From contig CALBEV010000183.1 of the NCBI GenBank assembly GCA_937891045.1, positions 1-50,291 on the forward strand: DNA of 50,291 bases, in the 5' to 3' direction. The notes under the pieces are model-generated. The model had not been told where the DNA came from, did no database searches, and saw nothing but the letters and a program-made list of their open reading frames with translations. Positions 1 through 8,879 of the stretch are shown here, piece by piece. Within the stretch, counting starts at the first letter, position 1, and each line of letters begins with the position of its first letter. The DNA is from an uncultured Burkholderiales bacterium. Its GTDB lineage: Bacteria > Pseudomonadota > Gammaproteobacteria > Burkholderiales > Burkholderiaceae. Position numbers and translations under genes: made by a program.

Positions 1-272
1 GGCGCTGTGATGGCGGCCACCACCACGTCACCCGGCTGAATTTGCTCTGCCACCACATGCATCATCCAGTTGTCACCCGGGTGCAGCAGCACCGTGACCG
101 CTGTGCCCGATACATGGGCACCTTTGTAAATGGGACGCATGATGGTGTGCATCAGCCCCAAGCGGCCCATGGCTTCGTGCACCGTGGCCACACCATACAA
201 ACCGAGTTGCTCCACCGCGCCGCGATCAGCGCGTTGGATGTTGCGTTTGACTGTGCCTAAGGGGTAATGCAT
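1..272 (-). CDS. ligK: 4-carboxy-4-hydroxy-2-oxoadipate aldolase (RraA-like), N-terminal part
   Basis: Only the first 90 or so codons are in the window; the gene runs off the left edge. The protein begins MHYPLGTVKRNIQRAD and carries the RraA-fold segments GVATVHEAMGR and the Gly/Asp-containing HPGDNWMMH, typical of class II pyruvate aldolases that split 4-carboxy-4-hydroxy-2-oxoadipate into pyruvate and oxaloacetate (LigK/GalC/PmdF type). The ATG at 272 lies one base after the ligJ stop, so the two are co-translated or tightly coupled. It would be the last step of the protocatechuate 4,5-cleavage route, directly after the tautomerase and hydratase encoded upstream. An RraA-type protein of other function cannot be excluded from the fragment alone, but the neighbours make the aldolase reading strong. 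Confidence 0.82.
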   Translation of the reverse strand, partial: MHYPLGTVKRNIQRADRGAVEQLGLYGVATVHEAMGRLGLMHTIMRPIYKGAHVSGTAVTVLLHPGDNWMMHVVAEQIQPGDVVVAAITA

Positions 273-273
273 G

Positions 274-1308
274 TCACAAACCTTTCTGTTTCAAACGTGC
301 GTCCAATCGTGGAAAAACGCGGCGCACATTGGCTTCGTAAATCTGGTGGCGGTCCTCGTCGCTCAGCAAGGTGCTGGCTTGGATGTAGCGCTTGGTGTCG
401 TCGTAATAGTGGCCGGTTTGCGGGTCGATGCCACGCACCGCACCAATCATTTCGGACGCAAACAAGACGTTTTTCACAGGGATGACTTTGTTCAACAAGT
501 CGATGCCGGGTTGGTGATAGACGCAGGTGTCAAAGAAAATGTTGTTGAGCAAATGCTCTTCCAGCAAAGGCTTTTTCAGCTCTTGCGCCAAGCCGCGAAA
601 GCGCCCCCAGTGGTAGGGCACGGCACCGCCGCCGTGCGGGATGAGGAACTTCAAAGTGGGAAAGTCTTTGAACAAATCGCTGGTCAGGCATTGCATGAAT
701 GCGGTGGTGTCGGCGTTCAAATAATGAGCACCCGTGGTGTGGAAACACGCGTTGCAACTGGTGGACACGTGGATCATGGCGGGCAAGTCGTGCTCGACCA
801 TTTTTTCGTAGATGGGGTACCAGTGCTTGTCGCTCAAAGGGGGCGAGGTCCAATGCCCACCAGAGGGGTCGGGGTTCAGGTTGATGCCAACCGCGCCATA
901 TTCGTTCACGCATTTTTCAAGCTCGGGAATGCAAGTGGCGGGGTCGACACCGGGCGACTGCGGCAGCATGGCCACGGGCACGAAATGTTCGGGAAACAAG
1001 CTGGACACGCGAAAACACAGTTCGTTGCAAATCGCCGCCCAGGTGCTGGACACCGCGAAGTCGCCAATGTGGTGCGCCATGAAAGAAGCGCGTGGCGAAA
1101 ACAAAGTGATGTCGCTGCCCCGCTCTTTCATCAACTTGAGTTGATTGGTTTCGATGCTGTGGCGCAAATCCTCATCGCTGATGTGCAAGTCTGACGCTTT
1201 GGGCATGAGCGAGGGGTCCTTGATGCCCGCGATTTGCTGGTTGCGCCATTCTTCCAGCGCCTTCGGCGCTGTCGTGTAGTGGCCGTGGCAGTCGATGATC
1301 AAACTCAT
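274..1308 (-). CDS. ligJ: 4-oxalomesaconate hydratase (amidohydrolase superfamily)
   Basis: 344 residues. LigJ-type enzymes hydrate 4-carboxymuconate/4-oxalomesaconate to 4-carboxy-4-hydroxy-2-oxoadipate. The N-terminal HxH metal motif (IDCHGHY, residues 5-11), the mid-protein HVSTSC segment and the later LIPHGGGAVPYHWGR stretch are those of the amidohydrolase_2 TIM barrel. The start chosen is the second ATG of the open frame: it overlaps the galD stop as ATGA and has AGGAGA six bases upstream, while the upstream ATG would lie inside galD. The order galD-ligJ-ligK is a complete lower 4,5-cleavage block. The product is expected to be a soluble cytoplasmic zinc enzyme. The family assignment is firm. 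The exact substrate is inferred from context. Confidence 0.88.
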   Translation of the reverse strand: MSLIIDCHGHYTTAPKALEEWRNQQIAGIKDPSLMPKASDLHISDEDLRHSIETNQLKLMKERGSDITLFSPRASFMAHHIGDFAVSSTWAAICNELCFRVSSLFPEHFVPVAMLPQSPGVDPATCIPELEKCVNEYGAVGINLNPDPSGGHWTSPPLSDKHWYPIYEKMVEHDLPAMIHVSTSCNACFHTTGAHYLNADTTAFMQCLTSDLFKDFPTLKFLIPHGGGAVPYHWGRFRGLAQELKKPLLEEHLLNNIFFDTCVYHQPGIDLLNKVIPVKNVLFASEMIGAVRGIDPQTGHYYDDTKRYIQASTLLSDEDRHQIYEANVRRVFPRLDARLKQKGL

Positions 1309-2480
1309 GTCTTGTCTCCTGAATTCCAAATGGCGGCTGGCACCATGGCCTCGCCGCGCATGATGAGGCGTGCGGTGCGCAGCAAAGCCGCTTGCGTCAC
1401 TTCACAGCCCCCGGGCACTTCAGCCGCTTGGGTTTGCAACACCACGCTGAATTCACCTGTGGGGTGTTCCACCGACAAAGCTTGTTGCGCACCCGCTTGC
1501 AGTACCGCCACGCCTTCGCACACCGTGCCTTGCAACACACAGGCCGTGCCCACCGTGACAGCCGCCAACACACCAATGGCGTCGTGGCACACATGCGGAA
1601 TGAAGCTGCGGGTGCTGAGGGCACCGCCATGCATGGGCGGAGCAATCAAGGTCATCTTCGGGTAGTTTTTGCTGCTGACATCGCCCAAGCCCATCAACAC
1701 CGACACCTGCAAGCGCAAAGCTTCAATGCGTGTTTTGAGTTCGGTGTCAGCGTTCAACGCTTCTGCAGTTTCATAACCCGTGCGCCCCATGTCGCTGGCC
1801 TTGAACAACACCAGCGGCATGCCGTTGTCGATGCAAGTGACATCAATTTCAAACGGCTCAAAGCCCGCCAGCTTGTCGGTGGGCAAAACCTGGATGCGGT
1901 CTTTCACGCGGCCCGTGGGCAACAAACCGCTGCAGACCGAACCAGCGGTGTCTAAGAAGTTGATGCTGATGGGGGCAGAGCTGCCAGGTGCGCCATCAAT
2001 GCGAGCGTCACCGGTGTCGTCTACAAAGCGCTCACCATCCGGGCCCATGGGTGTTTGCACCGTGATGTCGCATTGCATGTCGGTGTTCAGCGTCAACACG
2101 CGCAAGGTGGTGGTGTCAGATTGGGCCTGCAGCATGCCGGTTTGCAGCGCAAACGGCACCACAGCGGCCAACATGTTGCCGCAGTTGGGCGTGGTGTCCA
2201 CCGTGTCTTTGTCGGGCTGGAGTTGGGCAAACAAAAAGTCGAGGTCCACGCCAGGCGTGCTGCTGCGGCTGACGATGCCGACCTTGCTGGTCAGTGGATG
2301 GGCACCACCCAATCCATCAATTTGTCGTTTGTCGGGTGAACCCATGATGGCCAGCAACACCCGATCGCGATGGGCGTGGTCGGCAGGCAAATCGGCGGCG
2401 TTGAAGAAGGGACCTTTGGAAGTGCCACCGCGCATGAACAAACACGGCATGGGATGGGGTGGGTTGTTGAAACTGCGCAT
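1305..2480 (-). CDS. galD: 4-oxalomesaconate tautomerase, PrpF family
   Basis: 391 residues with a diaminopimelate-epimerase-like double fold. The N-terminal signature MRGGTSKGPFF (about residues 16-26) and TTPNCGNM, which holds the likely catalytic cysteine, are hallmarks of the PrpF/GalD family. GalD enzymes tautomerise 4-oxalomesaconate between keto and enol forms before hydration by LigJ; the related LigU does an allylic isomerisation. A longer open frame begins at 2528, but that start lies within the preceding prepilin peptidase gene; the ATG at 2480 is seven bases past its stop. No good Shine-Dalgarno sequence is visible, so translation may rely on coupling. PrpF itself (2-methylaconitate isomerase) is the alternative, but no methylcitrate genes are present. 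Confidence 0.82.
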   Translation of the reverse strand: MRSFNNPPHPMPCLFMRGGTSKGPFFNAADLPADHAHRDRVLLAIMGSPDKRQIDGLGGAHPLTSKVGIVSRSSTPGVDLDFLFAQLQPDKDTVDTTPNCGNMLAAVVPFALQTGMLQAQSDTTTLRVLTLNTDMQCDITVQTPMGPDGERFVDDTGDARIDGAPGSSAPISINFLDTAGSVCSGLLPTGRVKDRIQVLPTDKLAGFEPFEIDVTCIDNGMPLVLFKASDMGRTGYETAEALNADTELKTRIEALRLQVSVLMGLGDVSSKNYPKMTLIAPPMHGGALSTRSFIPHVCHDAIGVLAAVTVGTACVLQGTVCEGVAVLQAGAQQALSVEHPTGEFSVVLQTQAAEVPGGCEVTQAALLRTARLIMRGEAMVPAAIWNSGDKT

Positions 2481-2487
2481 GAAGGGT

Positions 2488-3339
2488 TTATCGAATGAAG
2501 GGTTGCGTGAACATGGCCATGGGTTCAAAGGCTGCAGTCAATACCCCAGCCAAGGCCAAATAAGGGCCAAAGGGAAAAGCTTGCCCGCTGGCCAAACTGC
2601 CACGAAATCGCATCACCAAGGCCATGACCACAGCCAACAGCGAGGACATCAAGACCACGCCGGGCAAAGCAAACCAACCCAACCAGGCACCCAAGGCCGC
2701 CAACAGTTTGAAATCGCCAGCGCCCATGCCTTGCTTGCCAGTGACCATGCCAAACACGGCTTGCACCAACCATAAAAAACCGTAGCCCGCAACAGCGCCC
2801 CAGAAGCTGTCTTGCAAATTCACCTGTGTCAGCCCCAGCGCAGACACCATCAGGCCCACCCATAACAAAGGCTGTGTTAAGGCATCCGGCAACAGCATGG
2901 TGTCCAAATCAATCAGGGCCAAGGCCAACAACACGGTGCCAAAACCAGCCCAAGCCAATGCTTCAAATGACAAGCCCCAATGCGAGGCGCAAAAAGCCCA
3001 CATGGCCGCTACCGCCAATTCGACCAAGGGGTAACGCATGGACACCTGGGCACCGCAATGACCGCAGCGGCCCTTGAGCCACAAGTAGCTGAGTAGCGGC
3101 ACGAGATCACGGGCACGCAGCGGCGTCATGCAACTGGTGCAGTGTGAGCCAGGTGTGGCTAAATTGAAAACGGCTTGCTCATGCGCTTGACCAGAGGCTT
3201 GCGCCACTTCAGCTTCCCATTCACGCTGCATCATGACCGGCAAACGCCAAACCACCACGTTCAAAAAACTGCCGAACTGCAAGCCCAACAAAGCCGCCAC
3301 GGACATCCAAAGCACAGGGTGGTTTTGCAACAGGTCCAT
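2488..3339 (-). CDS. pilD: Prepilin peptidase / N-methyltransferase (type IV leader peptidase)
   Basis: 283 residues, the normal family length. GSFLNVVVWRLP follows the first membrane segment. The cytoplasmic zinc loop has two CxxC pairs (CTSC and CGHC, about residues 67-96). The two aspartyl-protease residues sit in IDLDTMLLPD and GMGAGDFKLLAA, and several hydrophobic helices follow. The enzyme cleaves and N-methylates type IV pilin and type II secretion pseudopilin leaders in the inner membrane. Its place is odd: it sits three bases after livF and seven bases before galD, inside a transport/aromatic-catabolism run, instead of next to pilB-pilC. All catalytic residues are present, so it looks functional. 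Confidence 0.9.
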   Translation of the reverse strand: MDLLQNHPVLWMSVAALLGLQFGSFLNVVVWRLPVMMQREWEAEVAQASGQAHEQAVFNLATPGSHCTSCMTPLRARDLVPLLSYLWLKGRCGHCGAQVSMRYPLVELAVAAMWAFCASHWGLSFEALAWAGFGTVLLALALIDLDTMLLPDALTQPLLWVGLMVSALGLTQVNLQDSFWGAVAGYGFLWLVQAVFGMVTGKQGMGAGDFKLLAALGAWLGWFALPGVVLMSSLLAVVMALVMRFRGSLASGQAFPFGPYLALAGVLTAAFEPMAMFTQPFIR

Positions 3340-3342
3340 GGT

Positions 3343-4056
3343 TCAAGCTTTCTTGATTGAAATGCCCAGCAAGCGGTCCAGCAAGGCGGATTGGTTCAAC
3401 AGTTCATTTGCCGGGCCAGTGTGAATGACACGACCTTGGTCCAGCACCACCGCTTGGTGGCTGATGGCCAAGATGGCTTGCGGGTGTTGCTCCACGATGA
3501 TGGCCGACAAGCCCTCTTCGCGGGTGATGCGTGCAATGGCACGCAACAACTCTTGCACGATGATGGGTGCCAAGCCTTCAAGTGGTTCGTCCAACAACAA
3601 GAGCTTGGGGTTGAGCACCAAGGCCCGGCCCACGGCCAACATTTGTTGTTCGCCGCCAGACAGTTGGTTCCCCATGTTGCTCTGCCGTTCGGCCAAGCGC
3701 GGAAACATCTCGAACACCCGCGCAGGTGTCCAAGCACCCGGGCGAGCCACGGCGGTGAGGTTTTCCAACACGCTAAGGGATTTGAAAATCTCCCGCTCTT
3801 GCGGCACCCAACCGACACCGGCAGCAGCACGCGCATGAGAAGGCATGGCGTGTAAAGCCAGGCCATTCAAGCTGATGCGGCCCGCGTGTTGCCGCGTGGC
3901 GCCTGCGATGGTGTTCATCAAGGTGGTTTTGCCGGTGCCATTGCGCCCCAGCAGCGCCAAGGTTTCACCTTGCGCCAAGGACAAAGACACGTCATGCAAG
4001 ATGACCGCTTCGCCATAACCTGCACTCAAAGATTCAATGCGCAGCCACTCAGCCAT
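3343..4056 (-). CDS. livF: Branched-chain-type ABC transporter ATP-binding protein LivF
   Basis: 237 residues from the chosen ATG. Walker A is GRNGTGKTTL, the signature is LSGGEQQMLAVGRAL and Walker B is LLLLDEPLEGLAP, all standard for LivF. The start at 4056 has GGAGA six bases upstream and overlaps the end of livG by eight bases; earlier starts lie deeper in livG. With livG it would energise the LivH/LivM pore. Given the adjoining 4,5-cleavage genes, the probable cargo is an aromatic or dicarboxylic acid rather than an amino acid; this is inference from context. Confidence 0.9.
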   Translation of the reverse strand: MAEWLRIESLSAGYGEAVILHDVSLSLAQGETLALLGRNGTGKTTLMNTIAGATRQHAGRISLNGLALHAMPSHARAAAGVGWVPQEREIFKSLSVLENLTAVARPGAWTPARVFEMFPRLAERQSNMGNQLSGGEQQMLAVGRALVLNPKLLLLDEPLEGLAPIIVQELLRAIARITREEGLSAIIVEQHPQAILAISHQAVVLDQGRVIHTGPANELLNQSALLDRLLGISIKKA

Positions 4057-4807
4057 GGCTGTCTCCATGACCCAAGTACACCTCGCGCACCCTGGGGTCA
4101 GCTGCGATGTCATTGGGGGTGCCTTCGGTCAAGACTGCACCTTGCACCAACACCGTCATGCTGCGGGCAAAGCTGAACACCAAGTCCATGTCGTGCTCAA
4201 TCAAGACCACGCTCACATCAGGCGGCAAGGCCGCCACGGTTTGCAACAACTCTTCGCGCTCACCTGCGGGCACACCCGCAGCGGGTTCATCGAGCAACAA
4301 CACCCTTGGCTCACAGGCCAGTGCAATCGCCATCTCCAACAAACGGCGCTTGCCATAGGCCAATTCATGGGTGTGCTGGTTCATCACCTCGGTGAGGTGG
4401 AATTGCGCCAGCAGTTGCTCGCAACGATTGGTGACTTCAGCGCTGCGGCCCAGTACTTGCCACCATTGCCCGCCCTGCCCCAGGTGTTGCGACACCGTCA
4501 TGGCCAAGGTTTGCACAGGTGTCAGACCTTCAAACAATTGGTTGATTTGAAAAGTGCGCACCAAACCACGGTGCACCCGTTGGTGTGGCGGCAAATGACT
4601 GATGTCTTCACCCCGCAAACGAATGCGGCCTTCGGTGGGCACCAGCACACCCGTGAGCAAATTGATGAGTGTGGTTTTGCCCGCGCCATTGGGACCAATG
4701 AGCGCATGGCGTGCACCACGGGGAATCTGCAAGCTGACATGGTCGGTGGCGGTGATGCCGCCAAAGCGTTTCACCAAACCGTCGCATGACAAAACAATAT
4801 CGTTCAT
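4049..4807 (-). CDS. livG: Branched-chain-type ABC transporter ATP-binding protein LivG
   Basis: 252 residues. Walker A is GPNGAGKTTLINLLTG, the family-typical LAYGKRRLLEMAIALA segment replaces the canonical LSGGQ signature, and Walker B is VLLLDEPAAGV followed by a switch histidine in LIEHDMDLVF. The ATG at 4807 overlaps the livM stop as ATGA, so the much longer open frame that begins at 4975 is not used. It is cytoplasmic, partners with LivF, and belongs to the livJHMGF run on the minus strand. Confidence 0.9.
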   Translation of the reverse strand: MNDIVLSCDGLVKRFGGITATDHVSLQIPRGARHALIGPNGAGKTTLINLLTGVLVPTEGRIRLRGEDISHLPPHQRVHRGLVRTFQINQLFEGLTPVQTLAMTVSQHLGQGGQWWQVLGRSAEVTNRCEQLLAQFHLTEVMNQHTHELAYGKRRLLEMAIALACEPRVLLLDEPAAGVPAGEREELLQTVAALPPDVSVVLIEHDMDLVFSFARSMTVLVQGAVLTEGTPNDIAADPRVREVYLGHGDSHG

Positions 4808-5760
4808 GCTTTGCGCCCCCAGGTCCACGGACGCAATAAGCGTTCGCGACCCACCAACATCAGCAGCACCAAGAACAGTCCCAGCCAAAAAGTCCAGTAC
4901 TGTGGCGTCCAAGCCGAGATGACGCTGTGAAGTGTTTTGAACACCACCGCACCAATCAATCCACCCCACAACCAACCCGTGCCACCGATCACCAACATCA
5001 GCAGCACGTCGGCCGAGCGGTCAAACCCGAACACATCCAAGGACGCAAAGCCCGTGGTTTGCGCTTGCAAGCCACCAGCCAAACCGGCCAAGCCAGCGGC
5101 CAAGGTGTAGATGGCAACCAAACGTGCATGCACCGGAATGCCAATGGCTTGGGCTCGCAAACGGTTGTCGCGAATCGCTTGCAAGCTGTAACCAAACGGC
5201 GAGTGCACCAAGCGGCGCAAGACCACAAACACCAACAGCGTGATGCCCAAGGCATACCAAGCCGCCGTTTGCCCAAACAAATCAAATTCAAAGCGGCCCA
5301 ACACCGGGCCCATGATCACGCCTTGCAAACCATCGGCGCCACCGGTGAGCCAGTCGAGTTTGTTGGCCAACTCTTGCAAGATGAGCGCCACCCCCAAGGT
5401 GACCATGATGCGGGTCAGGTCCGAGCCGCGCAACACGCCCAAGCTGCAAACAGCGCCCAACATCGCCGTGACCAACATGGCGATCAGCAAGCCCAGCATG
5501 GGATCGGGGTGCAGGTGTTTGGCAAACAAGGCCGCGGTGTAAGCGCCCATGCCAAAAAACGCCGCATGGCCCAAAGACACGATGCCGCTGTAGCCCAAAA
5601 TCAAATCGAGCGACATGGCGAACAAGGCAATGATGGTGATTTCGCTGATGAGCAACGCATGAGTGGGCATCAACCACGGCAGCGCCAACAACAGCGACCA
5701 CAGGGCCGCTTCCCACCACCGAGGCTTTGCCAATGAGGCCAGGATGTGTACCGCGCTCAT
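4804..5760 (-). CDS. livM: Branched-chain-type ABC transporter permease LivM
   Basis: 318 residues with about eight to ten hydrophobic segments. The conserved loop GYSGIVSLGHAAFFGMGAY (about residues 55-73) is the LivM signature, and the C-terminal half has the EAA-like region GFDRSADVLLMLVIGGTGWLWG. The ATG at 5760 overlaps livH as ATGA. It forms the membrane channel together with LivH. Nothing in the sequence looks damaged. Confidence 0.9.
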   Translation of the reverse strand: MSAVHILASLAKPRWWEAALWSLLLALPWLMPTHALLISEITIIALFAMSLDLILGYSGIVSLGHAAFFGMGAYTAALFAKHLHPDPMLGLLIAMLVTAMLGAVCSLGVLRGSDLTRIMVTLGVALILQELANKLDWLTGGADGLQGVIMGPVLGRFEFDLFGQTAAWYALGITLLVFVVLRRLVHSPFGYSLQAIRDNRLRAQAIGIPVHARLVAIYTLAAGLAGLAGGLQAQTTGFASLDVFGFDRSADVLLMLVIGGTGWLWGGLIGAVVFKTLHSVISAWTPQYWTFWLGLFLVLLMLVGRERLLRPWTWGRKA

Positions 5761-6620
5761 CGGCTGTCTCGCGCAAACAAACCCTGAGGCCGCCACATCA
5801 GAATGACAATCATCAAGGTGTACACAATGAACGCGCCCAACTTGGGCACGTAGTATTTGCCAGCCACATCGGCAATGCCCAACAGCAACGCCGCCAGCAA
5901 AGGACCGGTGAGCGTCGAGGTGCCACCCACCGCCACCACGATCAAAAAGTAAATCATGTACTTGAGGGGGAAGACAGGGTCCAGGCCCAAGACTTCAGCT
6001 CCCAAGGCACCGCCCAAACCGGCCAAGCCCGAACCCACGGCGAAGGTGCTGAGGAAAATTTTGTTGACATGGATGCCCATGCCCGCGGCCACCCGTTGGT
6101 TGTCCACCGAAGCCCGCAGTTGAGCGCCAAAACGTGTGCGCACCAACAGCAGTTGCAACACCACCGCAAGCACCGCACACACGACGATGATGGCCAAACG
6201 GTAATGGCCCATGCCCAAGGCACCATCCAACAGTTCGGTGCGGCCTTTCAAAAATTCAGGCAGTTGCACCAACTGCTGGGTGGACCCTACAAAGTAGTCG
6301 ACCGAGGCCACCGCCATGAAGGTGAGGCCAATGGAAAAAAGCACCTGGTCCAGGTGCGGTTTGTTGTACATGCGGCGGTAGAGCAGGGCTTCCATCACTG
6401 CGCCCAGCAAGGCGGTGACCAGAAACGCCAAGGGCACACACAGCAAAAAAGGCAGCCCAGCGTGCTGCATCAACAACACCGTGGTGTAGCCCCCGGCCAT
6501 GGCGAACGCGCCATGTGCCAAGTTGATGAAGTTCATCAAGCCCAGCGTGACCGCCAAGCCAATGGCCAGGATGAACAACAGCATCCCATAGGCCACACCA
6601 TCGAAAAGCAGGGTCAGCAT
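5757..6620 (-). CDS. livH: Branched-chain-type ABC transporter permease LivH
   Basis: 287 residues, highly hydrophobic, beginning MLTLLFDGVAYGMLLF. It carries the LivH signature GLMNFINLAHGAFAMAGGY (about residues 27-45) and a late VAVGGTSTLTGPLLAALLLG segment. It starts nine bases after the livJ stop and ends in an ATGA overlap with livM. It is the inner-membrane permease half of the same importer. Confidence 0.91.
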   Translation of the reverse strand: MLTLLFDGVAYGMLLFILAIGLAVTLGLMNFINLAHGAFAMAGGYTTVLLMQHAGLPFLLCVPLAFLVTALLGAVMEALLYRRMYNKPHLDQVLFSIGLTFMAVASVDYFVGSTQQLVQLPEFLKGRTELLDGALGMGHYRLAIIVVCAVLAVVLQLLLVRTRFGAQLRASVDNQRVAAGMGIHVNKIFLSTFAVGSGLAGLGGALGAEVLGLDPVFPLKYMIYFLIVVAVGGTSTLTGPLLAALLLGIADVAGKYYVPKLGAFIVYTLMIVILMWRPQGLFARDSR

Positions 6621-6629
6621 GTGTGCGGC

Positions 6630-7799
6630 TTACTTGGCTTTGCCGGGGTCTTTCATGTCTTTGATGACATCAAACTCCACGTTGTACAGCTGGCCGTCTT
6701 TCTTCTCGACTTTGCGCAAGTAGATGTTGTGCACCACGTCGCGGGTTTGCGCATCAATGTAAATTTGACCGCGTGGGCTCTCGAAAATTTGGCCCTTCAT
6801 GGCCGCCAAGAGGGCTTCACCACCACCTTGACCACCCTTGGTGTTTTTCAAGGCTTCATAAATGACGCGCATGCCGTCATAGCCACCCACCGCCATGAAG
6901 TTGGGGCGCAAACCGTTGTTGGCTTTCTTGAAGGCAACCACAAATTTCTTGTTGAGCGCTGAAGGATGCGCAGCGGAATAGTGGTGCGCGGTGACCACGC
7001 CCAAAGCACCATCGCCCATGTCGTTGAGTTGATCGTCGTCGGTCAAGTCGCCAGTGCCAATCAGTTTGATGCCAGCCTTGTCCATGCCGCGCTCTAAGAA
7101 TTGTTTCATCACGGCTGCACCGGCACCCGAGGGCACGAACACAAACAATGCATCGGGTTTCAAGTCGCGCACTTTTTGCAAGAACGGTGCGAAGTCGGGG
7201 TTGCGCAAAGGCACGCGCAGACTTTCCACCACTTGGGCGCTGTTGAGTTGCATGCGTTCTTTGAAGAAGCGTTCAGCGTCAATGCCGGGGCCGTAATCAC
7301 TGACCAAGGTCACCACGCGTTTGATGCCGTTCTTGGGCGCCCAGTCGCCCATGGCGACCGCGCACTGGGGCAAGGTGAAGCTGGTGCGCACAATGAACGG
7401 CGAGGCTTCGGTGATGGTGGAGGTGGCTGCGGCCATCACCACCATCGGCGTTTTGGATTGCGTGGCCAAGGGCGCGGTGGCCAAGGCCAAGGGTGTCAGA
7501 CCAAAACCGCTAAGCACGCCCACCTTCTCGTTCACCACCAACTCTTGCGCCATGCGTTTGGTGGCGTCGGGCACACCGCCGTCGTCTTTCACGATGAGCT
7601 CGATTTTGCGACCGGCGACTTTGTCGCCGTTTTGCGCCATGAACAAGCGGGCTGCCGCTTCGATTTGTTTGCCGGTGCTGGCTGATTGACCGGTCATGGG
7701 AAGGATGAGTCCGATTTTGAACACCTCTTGGGCCTGCGCTGCAGGGATACCAAGAGACAACACCAAAGCCCAACAGGCTGCGAGCAAACGTGAATTCAT
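6630..7799 (-). CDS. livJ: Periplasmic substrate-binding protein of the Liv-type importer
   Basis: 389 residues. A clear Sec signal peptide (MNSRLLAACWALVLSLG, cleavage expected after IPAAQA before QEVFKIG) precedes a Peripla_BP_6 domain with the usual IGLILPMTGQSASTGKQIE opening. The ATG at 7799 has CCGGAG about seven bases upstream; the open frame extends further but would bury the signal peptide. It is first in the liv run and 88 bases after the GntR regulator. Its ligand is not readable from the sequence. The surrounding enzymes suggest a phenolic acid such as hydroxycinnamate or protocatechuate. Confidence 0.9.
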   Translation of the reverse strand: MNSRLLAACWALVLSLGIPAAQAQEVFKIGLILPMTGQSASTGKQIEAAARLFMAQNGDKVAGRKIELIVKDDGGVPDATKRMAQELVVNEKVGVLSGFGLTPLALATAPLATQSKTPMVVMAAATSTITEASPFIVRTSFTLPQCAVAMGDWAPKNGIKRVVTLVSDYGPGIDAERFFKERMQLNSAQVVESLRVPLRNPDFAPFLQKVRDLKPDALFVFVPSGAGAAVMKQFLERGMDKAGIKLIGTGDLTDDDQLNDMGDGALGVVTAHHYSAAHPSALNKKFVVAFKKANNGLRPNFMAVGGYDGMRVIYEALKNTKGGQGGGEALLAAMKGQIFESPRGQIYIDAQTRDVVHNIYLRKVEKKDGQLYNVEFDVIKDMKDPGKAK

Positions 7800-7887
7800 G
7801 GAACTACTCCGGGGAACGTGACGGGTGAGCTTAACTGAGCGATAGCGACAATGAAAAAACAATTTTAGGGTTGCACCACGAGGCGTT

Positions 7888-8652
7888 TCAGCGCTTGCGG
7901 CGAATCAAACGGACGGTGGACAAGCCCTGCAACTCGGGGCTGCGCATGGCTTGGCTCAAATTGCGTTGGGCCAAGCGGGAGTGTTCGCGCATGATGGCTT
8001 CTGCGCGGCTGCCTTCGCGGTTTTCAATCGCGGACAACACCTGCCGATGCTGGTCTTGCGCAATGATCAACATGTCCCGCGCTTGCGGTGAATTGGCTTG
8101 GGCAATCACAAAACCAGACGGGGACGCGAATGGCAAACCAATCACGCGCTCCAATTCACGGCGCACCACGTCGCTGTCGGTCATCTCAGCCAACAGGTTA
8201 TGAAACTGCTCGTTTTCAGCCACATACGCACTGAACGCCTCGTCGTTCAAACTGTCTTGCGCCAGCAGTTGGTCGATACGGTCCAGGCAGGCGCGGGCAT
8301 CGTTGAGCACCACGGTCGAGCAACCGCGCTCGGCCGCCATGCGAGCCGCCAGGCCTTCGAGTGTGCCGCGCAACTCGATCGCGTCCGAGGCATCGCGCTC
8401 GGTGAAGGTGGGCACGGCATAGCCGCCATTTGCCAAAGATTCGAGCAAGCCTTCTTGCTCGAGCTTCATCAAGGCGGTGCGGATGGGCGTTCTGGAGACG
8501 CCGAGTTTGTCTACCAAAGTGAGTTCAGCGATACGCGCACCAGCGGGCAACTCGCCCGCCAAAATCATTTCACGCAAACGCAGTTGCGCCCGCACGGCCT
8601 GCGAATGACCGTGGTGCTCGTGGCTGAGTTTGGATAAGTGGGGCAAGCTCAT
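7888..8652 (-). CDS. GntR-family transcriptional regulator with FCD domain
   Basis: 254 residues. An N-terminal winged helix-turn-helix (LREMILAGELPAGARIAEL followed by LGVSRTPIRTALMKLEQEG, about residues 25-65) precedes an all-helical FCD ligand domain containing the expected acidic and histidine metal-site residues (ENEQFHNLLAEM; DQHRQVLSAI). The ATG at 8652 has GGAGA six bases upstream, whereas the open frame begins at 8775. It lies between the liv/lig run on its own strand and the MetE-like gene transcribed the other way, so it is the obvious candidate to control both. Paired ATTGTATG repeats in the intergenic region (see the regulatory entry) are candidate operators. The effector is unknown, possibly an aromatic acid or CoA thioester. 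Confidence 0.85.
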   Translation of the reverse strand: MSLPHLSKLSHEHHGHSQAVRAQLRLREMILAGELPAGARIAELTLVDKLGVSRTPIRTALMKLEQEGLLESLANGGYAVPTFTERDASDAIELRGTLEGLAARMAAERGCSTVVLNDARACLDRIDQLLAQDSLNDEAFSAYVAENEQFHNLLAEMTDSDVVRRELERVIGLPFASPSGFVIAQANSPQARDMLIIAQDQHRQVLSAIENREGSRAEAIMREHSRLAQRNLSQAMRSPELQGLSTVRLIRRKR

Positions 8653-8749
8653 CAGGCGTCTCCATGTGAATCGGCTGGCGTGGTGGTCAAAAGCGTCTTC
8701 ATCACCAACGGCTGTGTTCCAAATACTCATGGAACAATCGGATTCAACG

Positions 8750-8772
8750 ATTGTATGAATACTCATTGTATG
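8750..8772. promoter_or_regulatory. Candidate operator repeats between gntR and the MetE-like gene
   Basis: Two copies of ATTGTATG start 15 bases apart (8750 and 8765) in an AT-rich region; the second reads on as TTGTATGCAA, close to a palindrome. A related TTGTATAC occurs at 8828-8835. Read on the minus strand, the CATACAAT copies lie where a gntR promoter would be expected. Binding by the adjacent FCD regulator is inference. Confidence 0.4.
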
Positions 8773-8807
8773 CAAAAATACTGAATATCACTCAAAATCT
8801 GATATTT

Positions 8808-8836
8808 TTGCCATGTTTTTGGCTTTTTTGTATACT
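8808..8836 (+). promoter_or_regulatory. Sigma-70-type promoter of the MetE-like gene
   Basis: A -35 hexamer TTGCCA (8808-8813) and a -10 hexamer TATACT (8831-8836) are separated by 17 bases, with a start point expected near 8843, about 37 bases before the ATG. The -10 overlaps the GTATAC palindrome, which would suit repression by the divergent GntR protein. Confidence 0.55.
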
Positions 8837-8879
8837 TTTTGAAAGACAGTCATTCTGCCGTCATCAACATGGAGCCCTC

